Assembly (NCBI GenBank): GCA_035999765.1
Contig: CP108521.1
Span: forward strand, 8,928,001 to 8,992,000
Source: Streptomyces sp. NBC_01231
Lineage (GTDB): Bacteria > Actinomycetota > Actinomycetes > Streptomycetales > Streptomycetaceae
Length of the DNA: 64,000 nt
Direction: 5' to 3'
A program made the translations under genes and the position numbers. The notes below the pieces were generated by a model that was given only the letters and a program-made list of their open reading frames with translations, was not told the origin of the DNA and did no database searches. Below are positions 8,459 through 16,871 of this stretch, one piece after another (position 1 is the first letter of the stretch; each line of letters begins with the position of its first letter).

Positions 8459-10507
8459 GTGCGCACCAACCTCAACGCCCTCACCGTCGTCCGCAACCTC
8501 GGCATCCTCGCCCACGTCGACGCCGGCAAGACCACCGTCACCGAGCGGATCCTGTACGCCACCGGCACCACTCACCGGCGCGGCGAGGTCCACGACGGCA
8601 CGACCGTCACCGACTTCGACCCGCAGGAGCGCGATCGGGGCATCACGATCTTCGCCGCGGCCGTGAGCTGTGCCTGGGACGGTCACCGGATCAACCTGAT
8701 CGACACCCCGGGCCACGTCGACTTCGCCGACGAGGTGGAGCGTTCGCTGCGGGTCCTGGACGGCGCGGTCGCGGTGTTCGACGCCGTCGCGGGCGTGGAG
8801 CCGCAGAGCGAGTCGGTGTGGCGGCAGGCCGATCGGTACGGCGTACCGAGGATCGCCTTCGTCAACAAGCTGGACCGGGCGGGCGCCGACCTCGACACGG
8901 CCGTCGCCTCGATCCGGGAGCGGCTGCACCCGGCCCCGCTCGTCGTGCAGGTGCCCATCGGCGCGGAGGACGGGTTCACCGGTGTCGTCGACCTGCTCCG
9001 GATGCGCGCGCTGACCTGGGGCGAAGACGGTGACACGGCCACCGAGGGGCCGGTTCCGGACGCCCTGCACGAGGAGGCGCTACGGCGACGTCGGCTCCTG
9101 GAGGAGGCTGTGGCCGAACGCCATCCGGCCGCGCTGGAGGAGTTCTGCGACCGGGAGACGCTCTCCGCCGCGACCCTCGCCGCAGCCCTGCGGGACCTCA
9201 CCCGCAGCGGCGACGGCGTGGTCGTGTTGTGCGGCTCGGCCTACCGGAACCGGGGGATCGAACCGCTGCTCGACGCCGTGGTGGCGTATCTGCCGTCCCC
9301 GCTCGACGTGCCCGCCGTGCGCGGCATGCTCGACGGAACGGAGCAGGAGCGGGCCGCGGATCCGCACGCGCCGTTCGCGGCACTGGCGTTCAAGGTGCAC
9401 GCCACCGCGACGGGACGGCTGACCTACATACGCGTGTACTCGGGAACGATCGGAAAGGGGGACACGGTGCTGGACGCGGGCGCGGGGCGGACCGAGCGGA
9501 TCGGGCGGATCCTGCGGGTGCGTGCCGACCGGCACGCCCAGGTGGACCGGGCGATCGCCGGGGACATCGTCGCCGTGGTCGGGCTGAAGTCGGCCCGGGC
9601 CGGCTCGACCCTGTGCGCGCCGGGTGCTCCGCTGGTCCTGGAACCGCCGACCGTGGCCGATCCTGTCGTCTCGGTGGCGGTCGAGGCCCGCGGGCCCGCC
9701 GACACGGACCGGCTGGCGTCGGCGCTGGCGCGGCTGGTCGAGGAGGACCCGTCGCTGGTGGTCCGCACCGACCCGGAGACCGGGCAGACGGTGCTGTCCG
9801 GCATGGGTGAACTGCATCTGGAGGTCGCGGTGGAGAAGGTGCGGCGCGACCACGGGCTCGCGGTCGCCGTGGGCCGGCCGGCGGTGTCCTACCGGGAGAC
9901 GGTCGCCCGAGGGGTGACCGGTCTGGTCCACCGGCACGTCAAACAGGACGGTGGTGCTGGGCAGTTCGCGCAGGTCGTCATCGATGTGGAGCCGCTGGAG
10001 GAGATCATGGGCGTCGAGTTCCGCTCGACGGTCGTCGGCGGGCGGGTGCCGCAGGAGTACGTCCGCGCGGTCGAGGCCGGCTGCCGGGACGCCCTCACCG
10101 AGGGGCCGCTCGGCGGGCATCCCGTGACCGGGCTGCGGGTCACCCTCACCGACGGGGCGACCCATGTGAAGGACTCCTCGGACATGGCGTTCCGCACCGC
10201 GGGCCGCTTCGCCCTGAGGGAAGCACTGCGCGCCTCGACGATGACCCTGCTGGAACCGGTCGTCGAGGTCACGGTCACCGTCCCCGAGGACGCCGTCGGC
10301 ACCGTCCTCGGTGACCTGGCCGCACGCCGCGGCCGCGTTTCCGGCTCGGTCACGCGGGCGGGCGCCGCGGTGGTCACCGCCACCGTGCCACTGGCCGAAC
10401 TCTTCGGCTACGCGACCCGGTTGCGCAGCCGCACCCAGGGCCGCGGCACCTTCACGACCCGCCCCACCGGCTACGCCCAGGCGCCGGCCGCGACGCCGAC
10501 GCGATAA
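8459..10507 (+). CDS. fusB: Elongation factor G paralogue
   Basis: A protein of 682 residues from GTG 8459, which has AAAGG 9 bp upstream and gives [26 protein letters not shown], the expected EF-G start. GTPase motifs: AHVDAGKTT (G1), [11 protein letters not shown] (switch I end), DTPGHVDF (G3) and [12 protein letters not shown] (G4). Domain IV is present as [20 protein letters not shown], and the C-terminus keeps domain V ([20 protein letters not shown]). EF-G drives ribosomal translocation. The housekeeping fusA normally sits in the str operon with rpsL, rpsG and tuf; none is here, so this is a second copy. Similar Streptomyces paralogues have been suspected in antibiotic tolerance or ribosome recycling. 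The tet-type protection proteins are another possibility, but its motifs are closer to EF-G. The symbol follows S. coelicolor usage. Confidence 0.85.
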   Translation: MRTNLNALTVVRNLGILAHVDAGKTTVTERILYATGTTHRRGEVHDGTTVTDFDPQERDRGITIFAAAVSCAWDGHRINLIDTPGHVDFADEVERSLRVLDGAVAVFDAVAGVEPQSESVWRQADRYGVPRIAFVNKLDRAGADLDTAVASIRERLHPAPLVVQVPIGAEDGFTGVVDLLRMRALTWGEDGDTATEGPVPDALHEEALRRRRLLEEAVAERHPAALEEFCDRETLSAATLAAALRDLTRSGDGVVVLCGSAYRNRGIEPLLDAVVAYLPSPLDVPAVRGMLDGTEQERAADPHAPFAALAFKVHATATGRLTYIRVYSGTIGKGDTVLDAGAGRTERIGRILRVRADRHAQVDRAIAGDIVAVVGLKSARAGSTLCAPGAPLVLEPPTVADPVVSVAVEARGPADTDRLASALARLVEEDPSLVVRTDPETGQTVLSGMGELHLEVAVEKVRRDHGLAVAVGRPAVSYRETVARGVTGLVHRHVKQDGGAGQFAQVVIDVEPLEEIMGVEFRSTVVGGRVPQEYVRAVEAGCRDALTEGPLGGHPVTGLRVTLTDGATHVKDSSDMAFRTAGRFALREALRASTMTLLEPVVEVTVTVPEDAVGTVLGDLAARRGRVSGSVTRAGAAVVTATVPLAELFGYATRLRSRTQGRGTFTTRPTGYAQAPAATPTR

Positions 10508-10549
10508 CGGCGGCGGGCGGGCCCAGCGGTACGGCCTCCTCCGTACGCG

Positions 10550-10582
10550 GGGCGGCCCCACCCCATCCGGGCGGGGCCGCCC
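10550..10582. terminator. Terminator after the EF-G paralogue
   Basis: Perfect 10-bp stem GGGCGGCCCC / GGGGCCGCCC with a 13-nt loop, 42 bp after the EF-G stop and before the 3' end of the opposite-strand recombinase remnant. Confidence 0.7.
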
Positions 10583-10652
10583 TGCCGGGCCCCGGGCCAC
10601 CCGGTGTCCCGAAGCTCGATCGTGAGAGCCTCCGGCGTTCTCGTCGCGCGGG

Positions 10653-11426
10653 TCAACTCGCCGTCAGGGACGAGACGCGCAGCAGTCCGCACTCCTTGGC
10701 CACAGCGCACATCAGGTCTCCCGGATGGCGCTGTGGGATGCGGATTCCCGCGCGGCTGGTCAGCAGCGGGCCGCCGCCACCGGGGTCGCGCGGGCGGGTC
10801 CGTCCGGGGAGATAGGCGCGCACGGCGTCGCGGATCAGCGCAGGGAGCGGGATGAGCCGGGGCCGGCCGTCGGGGTCGTGGAGACGCAGGGTGTCGGCGC
10901 CGTGGCCGATGTCGCGTGTGGTGGTGAGGTCGTCGAGGCTGAGGCGCACGATCTCGGCGGACCGCAGGCCCAGGCCAACCTGGAGGTAGCCGCAGAGGCG
11001 GTCCAGGAGATGCTGGGAGGAGCCGGGCCTGCCGCGCTCATCGAGGGCTGCGAGCAGGACCGCGGTCTGCCACGGGTCCAGCCGCGACGGGGTGAGGTGC
11101 GCGCGGCTGGTAGGGCGCGGGCGGCGCGCGGCCGGGTTGTACGGGAGGGCGTCGTGGTGTTCGGCGTAGGCGTAGAAGGATCGCACCGCTGAGACCCGCT
11201 GGGCGGTCGAGCGGTGCGGCGCACCGGGACGGTGCGCCCACAGGGCGATGTGCTGGGCGGCGATCCTGTCCCACACGAGGTCCTCGTCGGCGCAGTGGGC
11301 CAGCCAGCGTTCCACGGAACCGCCGTAGTTCTCCCGGACGGCCCGCGGATACGCGGTCGTCTCCAGCCATTCCCGGAACAGGTCCTGGGGGCTCCCGTTC
11401 ACCACCTGTACCTCCCCGCCGTCCAT
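10653..11426 (-). pseudogene. Truncated tyrosine recombinase (integrase remnant)
   Basis: The 257-residue product has a complete SAM-like N-terminal core-binding domain (QDLFREWLETTAYPRAV..., QRVSAVRSFYAYAEHHDAL) and the start of the catalytic domain, including box I arginine in QVGLGLRSAEIVRLSLDDL. It then ends at ECGLLRVSSLTAS, exactly where a recombinase should continue with the HxLRH arginine, the second His and the nucleophilic Tyr. A protein without these cannot cut DNA. The next reading frame (10640 downwards) has an ELTRATRTPEAL segment that vaguely resembles a decayed LRH box, so a frameshift is possible. It is most likely the relic of a lost integrative element. Confidence 0.7.
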
Positions 11427-11478
11427 GGTGCCACGCGGCGATTCTGACGCGCGCCATTCCCCCGTGCTCGCAGGTGAC

Positions 11479-11871
11479 TCAGCAGTCCCTGAACTCAGGC
11501 GACTGATTCAGCACCTGCGACCGCACCGACGTGAATCGCCCGTACGTCTCGCCGTGCCGTGACTGAGGTCGGAAGGCCGCCACCCGGTGGCAGTTCTGGA
11601 AGGCGAGGGCGATGCCGAAGTGGCGTTCCAGGCTGCCGCGGATCGCGTCGCTGGCCAGGGCGCGCAGCAGTTGGCCGCGTTCCCGCTCGGACGGGGGCGG
11701 GGTCTGGTTGTCGGTGAACTCGGCCTTTCCGTCGCGGAGTTCGGTGGCGAGGGCGGCGACCAGGTCGTAGGCGTAGGGGAGGGAGGTGCGGACGGTGTCC
11801 ACGAAGTCCTCCTCGCGGATGTCGCCTTGCTCGGCTTCGGCGAGGAGCTTGGGGGAGACGTCGAGAGACAT
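11479..11871 (-). CDS. Conserved actinobacterial hypothetical protein, partner of the CooC-like ATPase
   Basis: A 130-residue acidic, mainly helical protein without signal or membrane segment. Distinct stretches are MSLDVSPKLLAEAEQG at the start, DFVDTVRTSLPYAYDLV near 23, NQTPPPSERERGQLLRALASDAIRG near 55 and HFGIALAFQNCHRVAAF near 84. It ends NQSPEFRDC. I do not know a function. It lies 54 bp downstream of the CooC/MinD-type ATPase on the same strand and is probably in its operon, so it may be that ATPase's partner or client. Two cysteines (in FQNCHR and at the C-terminus) could bind a metal; this is speculation. Confidence 0.7.
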   Translation of the reverse strand: MSLDVSPKLLAEAEQGDIREEDFVDTVRTSLPYAYDLVAALATELRDGKAEFTDNQTPPPSERERGQLLRALASDAIRGSLERHFGIALAFQNCHRVAAFRPQSRHGETYGRFTSVRSQVLNQSPEFRDC

Positions 11872-11925
11872 GGGTGGGCTTCCTGTTCTGTGGGCCTGAG
11901 TTCTGGGTTGTCGTGCGGTGAGGGG

Positions 11926-12882
11926 TCAGGCGAGCGCGGCGGGGCCCGGTACGAAGTCCGGGTCCACCTGGGTGGCGAGGTCGAGGCCGGTGGTCGCGTC
12001 CGCCCAGGCCCGCGCGTTGCGCAGGTGGAACTCGACGGCGTGGCCGTGCAGGGCCGCCCAGTCACGGGGGTGGGAGTCCACGGTCTCCCGGAGGATGTTC
12101 AGGGCGTGCCGGTTGGCCGGCTCCAGGGTGTCCAGGCCTGCCTCGGCCCGGCCCTGTTCGGCCGAGCGGACCCAGGGGGAGTGGACGAGGTGGGTGAGGA
12201 GGTCGTCACCGACCTGTTCCTTCAGGAAGAGCAGGTCGTCCTCCCCGGTGACCTTGTTGCCGACCACGGCGATCCGGATGCCGAACTCCTGGGCGTGGTC
12301 CCGGTACTGGCGGTAGACCGAGACGCCCTTGCGGGTCGGCTCCGCGACCAGGAAGGTCAGGTCGAAGCGGGTGAACAGGCCGGAGGCGAACGCGTCGGCG
12401 CCCGCCGTCATGTCGACGACGACGTACTCGCCGGGGCCGTCCACCAGGTGGTTGAGGTAGAGCTCCACCCCACCGAGCTTGGAGTGGTAGCAGGCCACCC
12501 CCAGGTCGCTCTCGTCGAACTCGCCCGTCACCATCAGCGGCACCTCGCCCGCGCGCCGGACGTGCCGCGTGTGCACCTCGTCGTCGCCGAGCAAGCTCAG
12601 CAGACGCGAGCCACGTCCGGGCGGCGTGGTCTTGATCATCGCCTCGCGGGAGGCGATGCGCGGGTTGCCGCCCCGCAGGTAGTCCTTGATCCGGTCCAGG
12701 TGGGTGCCCAGGGGCGGGGCGTCCAATGGGCCGTCGTCGTGGCCGAGTGCCTCGGCCAGGTGCTGGTTGATGTCGCCGTCGATGGCGAGGACCGGTGCGC
12801 CGGAGCGCGCCAGGTGCCGGGAGAAGAGCGCGGACAGGGTGGTCTTGCCGCTGCCGCCCTTGCCCACGAACGCGATCCGCAC
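11926..12882 (-). CDS. CooC/MinD-type deviant Walker A ATPase
   Basis: A protein of 318 residues from GTG 12882. The deviant Walker A motif GKGGSGKTT is at residues 7-15, with signature Lys8. It is followed by VLAIDGDINQHLAEALG (switch I/A' region), YVVVDMTAGADAFASGLF (Walker B-like, near 165) and FLVAEPTRKGVSVYRQY (near 195). This pattern is typical of CooC, the ATPase that inserts nickel into CO dehydrogenase, and of related ParA/MinD proteins that form ATP-dependent dimers. No CO dehydrogenase is visible here. It heads a two-gene operon with the 130-residue protein and diverges from an ABC import operon across a region with Zur-like boxes, hinting at metal handling. Chromosome or cell-pole positioning is the alternative. 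Confidence 0.8.
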   Translation of the reverse strand: MRIAFVGKGGSGKTTLSALFSRHLARSGAPVLAIDGDINQHLAEALGHDDGPLDAPPLGTHLDRIKDYLRGGNPRIASREAMIKTTPPGRGSRLLSLLGDDEVHTRHVRRAGEVPLMVTGEFDESDLGVACYHSKLGGVELYLNHLVDGPGEYVVVDMTAGADAFASGLFTRFDLTFLVAEPTRKGVSVYRQYRDHAQEFGIRIAVVGNKVTGEDDLLFLKEQVGDDLLTHLVHSPWVRSAEQGRAEAGLDTLEPANRHALNILRETVDSHPRDWAALHGHAVEFHLRNARAWADATTGLDLATQVDPDFVPGPAALA

Positions 12883-12885
12883 TAC

Positions 12886-12909
12886 CGCACCGTCTTTCGC
12901 ACCGTCTTT
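12886..12909. repeat. Two tandem copies of a 12-bp unit in the CooC leader
   Basis: CGCACCGTCTTT occurs at 12886-12897 and again at 12898-12909 without change, directly upstream of the ATPase start codon. It duplicates the presumed 5' leader and weakens confidence in any ribosome-site call there. Confidence 0.7.
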
Positions 12910-12910
12910 T

Positions 12911-12925
12911 TGAAAATGGATGTCA
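12911..12925. promoter_or_regulatory. Zur-like box upstream of the CooC-type ATPase
   Basis: TGAAAATGGATGTCA matches 12 of 15 positions of the actinobacterial Zur 15-mer TGAAAATGATTTTCA as I remember it, including the first eight. It lies 29 bp before the ATPase start, in a short AT-rich island. Zur represses zinc-acquisition genes when zinc is sufficient. Nur or Fur sites are alternatives. Confidence 0.45.
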
Positions 12926-13019
12926 TGTCGATAGGTTGTAGGGGTCTCGGGTGACGGGTGTCAAATCGCCTGGGAGTTGCCCGCCGACCACCGACCCCGT
13001 GATCACTCCGAAGGCTTAA

Positions 13020-13034
13020 TGCATATGATTAGCA
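13020..13034 (+). promoter_or_regulatory. Second Zur-like box overlapping the -10 of the acetyltransferase/ABC operon
   Basis: TGCATATGATTAGCA matches 11 of 15 positions of the same motif and is an imperfect palindrome (TGCATAT / ATTAGCA around G13027). It contains TATGAT (13024-13029), a good -10 hexamer whose expected start point falls on the GTG at 13036. The mRNA would then be leaderless and the operator would cover the promoter core. Confidence 0.45.
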
Positions 13035-13035
13035 A

Positions 13036-13569
13036 GTGCGTAACTACTGCATCAGGGCGGCAGGCCCGGACGACCTCGACGGTGCGCGAGCCGTGATGCT
13101 CGACACCGTCTACCGCGACTTCGGTACCGGCTACGTGCCCCGCTGGCATCGCGACATCATCGATCCGGCCGCCGCCTACCTCGCCCCGGCCCGCCACACC
13201 CTCCTCGTCGCCCTCGACCCGGACGAACACACCGTCGTGGCCACCGCCGCTCTCGACTCCCGCGGCCCCGTCCATCCGCCCAACCCTCGCCACATCGCCG
13301 AGCGTTATCCCTCCGGCGCGACCGCGCAGCTTCGCCGGGTGTACGTCCGCCCCGAGCACCGCCGACGCGGCCTGGCCCGACGCCTGGTCGACGAACTGCT
13401 CGCCTTCGCCGCCGCGGACGGCGGCTACCGCGCCGTCTATCTGCACACCGACCCGGCGGTCCCGGGTGCCGAACCCTTCTGGCGTTCGCTCGGAAAGGCC
13501 GTGCACGACGAGCGCGACGACCCCCGCGGCAACGGGGTCCTCCACTTCGAGATCCCGATAGGACGGTGA
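13036..13569 (+). CDS. GNAT-family N-acetyltransferase
   Basis: A protein of 177 residues with the GNAT fold. The acetyl-CoA pyrophosphate loop is RRVYVRPEHRRRGLARRLVDELLAFA (about 97-122), matching R/Q-x-x-G-x-A with GLA. It is followed by YRAVYLHTDPAVPGAEPFWRSLG, the usual beta5-alpha4 segment. The start is GTG 13036 with no Shine-Dalgarno; a -10 hexamer ends 6 bp before it, so translation from a leaderless transcript is likely. Its last four bases overlap the start of the solute-binding protein, so the two are translationally coupled. Acetylation of a small ligand carried by the transporter is a reasonable guess, but nothing in the sequence gives the substrate. Confidence 0.8.
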   Translation: MRNYCIRAAGPDDLDGARAVMLDTVYRDFGTGYVPRWHRDIIDPAAAYLAPARHTLLVALDPDEHTVVATAALDSRGPVHPPNPRHIAERYPSGATAQLRRVYVRPEHRRRGLARRLVDELLAFAAADGGYRAVYLHTDPAVPGAEPFWRSLGKAVHDERDDPRGNGVLHFEIPIGR

Positions 13570-15074
13570 ACGGCGTGCGACGCCGCCACATACTCGGTTC
13601 CCTGCTGTTCGCCCCGCTCCTCACCGCCTGCTTCGCCTCCTCCGGCGGCGACTCCTCGGGCGACTCCTCGGGCGACGCGAAGGACGGCTCCCGGCTGCGG
13701 GCCGCGCTCGCGTTCCCGCCGACCGAGAACCTCTCGCCGTACGGCGCCGACGCCACCATCCTCAGCCGCCTCGGCGTCACCGAGGGCCTGACCGCGCTGG
13801 ACGCCAACGGCGTCGCCGCCCCGGCGCTCGCCGCCTCCTGGCGCCGGGAGGGCGACCGCACCTGGCTGTTCACCCTGCGCGAGGCCACCTTCCAGGACGG
13901 CTCGGACGTCACCCCGGCCGCGGTCGCCGGTGCCCTGACCCACGCCACCGACGCCAAGCCCGCGCCCGCCGCCCTGTCCGGCGTCACCCTCACCGCCAAG
14001 GCCGACGGCGGCACCGGAGTCCGGATCACCACCGGCGCCCCCGACCCCGTACTGCCCCTGCGTCTGGCCAGCCCGAGCCTCGCCGTCCTCTCCTCGAAGG
14101 CCTACGACGGCAAGGACCGCGTCGACCCGGTCGGCACCGCCACCGGACCCTTCGAACTCACGAAGGTCAGCGGTTCAACGTCCGCCACCCTCGACCGCTA
14201 CGACGACTACTGGGGAGGCCGCGCCCAGGCCTCCGGCGTCGACGTCCGCTTCATCGCCGACGGCACCGCCCGCGCGAGCGCCCTGCGCACCGGCGAGATC
14301 GACCTCGCCGAGGCGATCCCCGTCGCGCAGGCCGCCACCCTCGACAAGGCCACCCGCAAGGAGACGGCCACCACCCGCACCACCAGCCTGCTGCTCAACG
14401 CGAGGTCGGGCCCCTTCGAGGACCCCAAGGTGCGCGCCGCCGCCCGCCGGGCCGTCGACACCTCCGCCCTCGCGAAGGGCGTCTACGAGGGACACGCCGA
14501 CCCCGGCGCCGGCATCTACGGACCCGCCGTGACCTGGGCCGAGGGCAAGCGGCAGCAGCCGGTCGGCAGGGCGAGGGCCGCGACCCCCGACGGCACGAGG
14601 ATCACCCTCGCCACCTACGACAACCGGCCCGAACTCCCCGAAGTCGCCCAGGTGTTGAAGCAGCAGCTGGAGAAGGCCGGGTTCCGGGTCACGCTGGAGG
14701 TGCGCGAGTACTCGCGGCTGGAGAGCGACGCCCTGGACGGGAAGTTCGACGCCGTCGTCCTCGCCCGCAACACCCTCGTCGACACCGGCGACCCCCTCGC
14801 CGTCCTCGCCGGCGACTACACCTGCGACGGCGGCTTCGACATCGCCCAGCTCTGTGACCGGGACGTCGACCGGGCCGTGGCGAAGGCCGAGGGCATCGCC
14901 GACACCGCCGAACGGCAGGATGCGGCCATGACCGCCGAGGCCGCGATCCTCGGCACCGACGCCGTGGTCCCGCTGGTCCACCAGCGCGTCATCACCGGCG
15001 TCGGCACCTCGGTCAGCGGCGTGCTCCTCGACCCGTACGAGCGCACCTTCCTCGGCACCGGAACGCGGCGCTGA
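13566..15074 (+). CDS. ABC transporter solute-binding lipoprotein, peptide/nickel family (SBP_bac_5)
   Basis: A protein of 502 residues, start GTG overlapping the preceding stop (GTGA). N-terminal RRRHILGSLLFAPLLTAC is a lipoprotein signal with lipobox LTAC, followed by a Ser/Gly/Asp linker. Family 5 features follow: LSPYGADATILSRLGVTEGLTALDANGVAAPALAASW, TWLFTLREATFQDGSDVTPAAVAGAL and FDAVVLARNTLVDTGDPLAVL. The family binds peptides, nickel, opines or metal-opine complexes outside the membrane. The fused permease lies 3 bp downstream. The operon's Zur-like site favours a metal or metallophore ligand (inference). No histidine-rich metal site is obvious. Confidence 0.88.
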   Translation: MNGVRRRHILGSLLFAPLLTACFASSGGDSSGDSSGDAKDGSRLRAALAFPPTENLSPYGADATILSRLGVTEGLTALDANGVAAPALAASWRREGDRTWLFTLREATFQDGSDVTPAAVAGALTHATDAKPAPAALSGVTLTAKADGGTGVRITTGAPDPVLPLRLASPSLAVLSSKAYDGKDRVDPVGTATGPFELTKVSGSTSATLDRYDDYWGGRAQASGVDVRFIADGTARASALRTGEIDLAEAIPVAQAATLDKATRKETATTRTTSLLLNARSGPFEDPKVRAAARRAVDTSALAKGVYEGHADPGAGIYGPAVTWAEGKRQQPVGRARAATPDGTRITLATYDNRPELPEVAQVLKQQLEKAGFRVTLEVREYSRLESDALDGKFDAVVLARNTLVDTGDPLAVLAGDYTCDGGFDIAQLCDRDVDRAVAKAEGIADTAERQDAAMTAEAAILGTDAVVPLVHQRVITGVGTSVSGVLLDPYERTFLGTGTRR

Positions 15075-15077
15075 TCC

Positions 15078-16871
15078 ATGCGACGGCACCTGGCCACGCC
15101 CGTGTGGCGGGCACTGCTCGCGGCCGCCCTGGTGTGCGGCATCGGCCTGCTGCCCTGGCTGACCCGGACCGACCCGGCGCTCACCGTTCTCAAGGCACGC
15201 TCGGCCGACCGCGACCCCACCGCCGAGGTCCTGGCCGACATCCGCGCCCAACTCGACCTGGACCGGGGCCCGTTCTCCCTGCTCGGACAGTGGCTCGGCG
15301 GACTGTGGCACGGGGACGCCGGCCGGTCGTGGCTGTCCGGCGACGAGGTCACCCCTGCCGTCCTGCAGGCCTTCGGGGTGTCCCTGCTGCTGATGACGGT
15401 GGCCTTCGCGGTCGCCGCCGTCACCGCCGCGCTGATCTGCGCCCGCACCCTGTGGCTCGGTGCGCACCGGCGCCTCGACGGGCGGCGCGCGGGAGGCAGC
15501 GGCTCGGCGGTCCTCGCCGCGCTGCCCGAGTTCCTCACCGCGTCCGTCCTCGCCACCGTCGTCGGCGTCCAACTGGGCTGGCTGCCCGCCCTCGGCTGGT
15601 TCGGCCCCCAGTGGACGGTGCTGCCCGCCCTCGCGCTCGGCCTGCCCGCCGGCGCCGTCATCGGACGGCTCCTCGACGATCTGCTGCCCGGCGCCCTCGC
15701 CGAACCCTGGGCGCTGGCCGCCACCGCACGCGGACTGCCCGGGCGGCGCGTCGCCCGCCAGGCGGTACGCCGCTGCCTGCCCGGACTGCTGCCGAACCTG
15801 GGCCTGTTCGTGGTCGGCCTGACCGGCGGGGCGGTCGCGGTGGAGCAGATCTTCGACATCCCCGGACTCGGCCGCACCACCCTCCAGGCCGCCCTCGCCC
15901 AGGACCTGCCCGTCCTCCAGGCCGGCACGCTGGTCATGGTCGTGCTGGCGGCCGTGACGGCAGGGCTGGCCTCGCTCGCCACCCGGCTCCTGGCCGGCCC
16001 CGCGCTGCGCGACGGCGCGCTGCCCTCGCTCCACCGGCCCGCACCACCGGCCCGCCGGGTCCTGCCGTACGTCCACGGCGGGCTCCTCGTCGCCGTCGTC
16101 GCGCTCGGTCTGCCCCGCGATCCCCTCGCCCTCGACACCGGCGAACGCCTCCGACCCCCGTCCGGGGCCCACCCGTTCGGCACCGACGCGCTCGGCCGGG
16201 ACATGCTCGCCCGGGTCGCGCACGGCGCCCTCGACACCCTTCTGCTCGCCCTGGCGATCGGCGCCGCCACCCTGCTCGGGGGTGTCCTGCTCGGGCTGCT
16301 GCCCAGGCTGTCCGGACCCCTCGTCGACACCGTCAACGCGGTACCGCCCGTCCTCCTCGCCCTGCTGGTCACCGCCGTCGTCGGCAGCGGACCCGGCACC
16401 CCCGCGCTCGCCGTGGGGGCCGTCGCCTGGGCGCCCCTCGCGGCGCACGCCTCCGCGCTGCTGCGGCAGGAACGCGCCGCCCTCCATGTGACCGCCACCC
16501 GGGGCCTCGGCGCGGGCCGGTGGCACCTCCTGCGTCGCGACCTGCTGCCCGCCGTCCTCCCGCCGGTCACCCGCCACGCCCTGCTCCGGCTGCCCGGCAT
16601 CGCGCTGGCCCTGGCCTCGCTCGCCTTCCTCGGACTCGGCGCGCAGCCGCCCTCCCCGGAATGGGGTCTGCTCCTCGCCGAGAACCAGCCCTACGCCGAA
16701 CGCGCCCCCTGGGCGGTCCTCGCCCCCGCCGCCTTCCTCGCCCTTCTCGGGGCGTTCGCGGTGAGCGCGGCGGGCGGCGTACGGGTGCCACGCCGGCGCA
16801 CGGGTTCTCGTGCACCAGCGATCGCACCCGAACAGCCGTCCTCGGCAAGGGAGTTGGTGGGGTCCCGATGA
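15078..16871 (+). CDS. Fused ABC permease (DppB-like plus DppC-like halves)
   Basis: A protein of 597 residues joining two permeases that are normally separate proteins of about 300 residues. The first half (about 1-310) carries the EAA-type loop EPWALAATARGLPGRRVARQAV and a GGAVAVEQIFDIPGLGRTTLQAAL segment typical of DppB. The second half (about 340-590) has HPFGTDALGRDMLARVAHG, a DppC hallmark, and its own EAA-type loop TATRGLGAGRWHLLRRDLLPAVLPPV. The reading frame is continuous across the junction near residue 320, so this is a true fusion. It provides the whole membrane pore for the preceding lipoprotein. No ATP-binding subunit is encoded in the operon. The stop overlaps the MFS start (ATGA). 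Confidence 0.88.
   Translation: MRRHLATPVWRALLAAALVCGIGLLPWLTRTDPALTVLKARSADRDPTAEVLADIRAQLDLDRGPFSLLGQWLGGLWHGDAGRSWLSGDEVTPAVLQAFGVSLLLMTVAFAVAAVTAALICARTLWLGAHRRLDGRRAGGSGSAVLAALPEFLTASVLATVVGVQLGWLPALGWFGPQWTVLPALALGLPAGAVIGRLLDDLLPGALAEPWALAATARGLPGRRVARQAVRRCLPGLLPNLGLFVVGLTGGAVAVEQIFDIPGLGRTTLQAALAQDLPVLQAGTLVMVVLAAVTAGLASLATRLLAGPALRDGALPSLHRPAPPARRVLPYVHGGLLVAVVALGLPRDPLALDTGERLRPPSGAHPFGTDALGRDMLARVAHGALDTLLLALAIGAATLLGGVLLGLLPRLSGPLVDTVNAVPPVLLALLVTAVVGSGPGTPALAVGAVAWAPLAAHASALLRQERAALHVTATRGLGAGRWHLLRRDLLPAVLPPVTRHALLRLPGIALALASLAFLGLGAQPPSPEWGLLLAENQPYAERAPWAVLAPAAFLALLGAFAVSAAGGVRVPRRRTGSRAPAIAPEQPSSARELVGSR

Noticed and set aside
6012..11426. Integrated element anchored at tRNA-Leu with the recombinase remnant as its integrase
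   Set aside because: I could find no second copy of the tRNA 3' end near the recombinase. The genes between are ordinary chromosomal ones and no other phage or plasmid gene is visible.
15078..16871. Sequencing error fusing two separate permease genes
   Set aside because: The reading frame and codon use continue without a break between the two halves, and upstream and downstream overlaps fit a designed four-gene operon. I therefore treat it as a real fusion.
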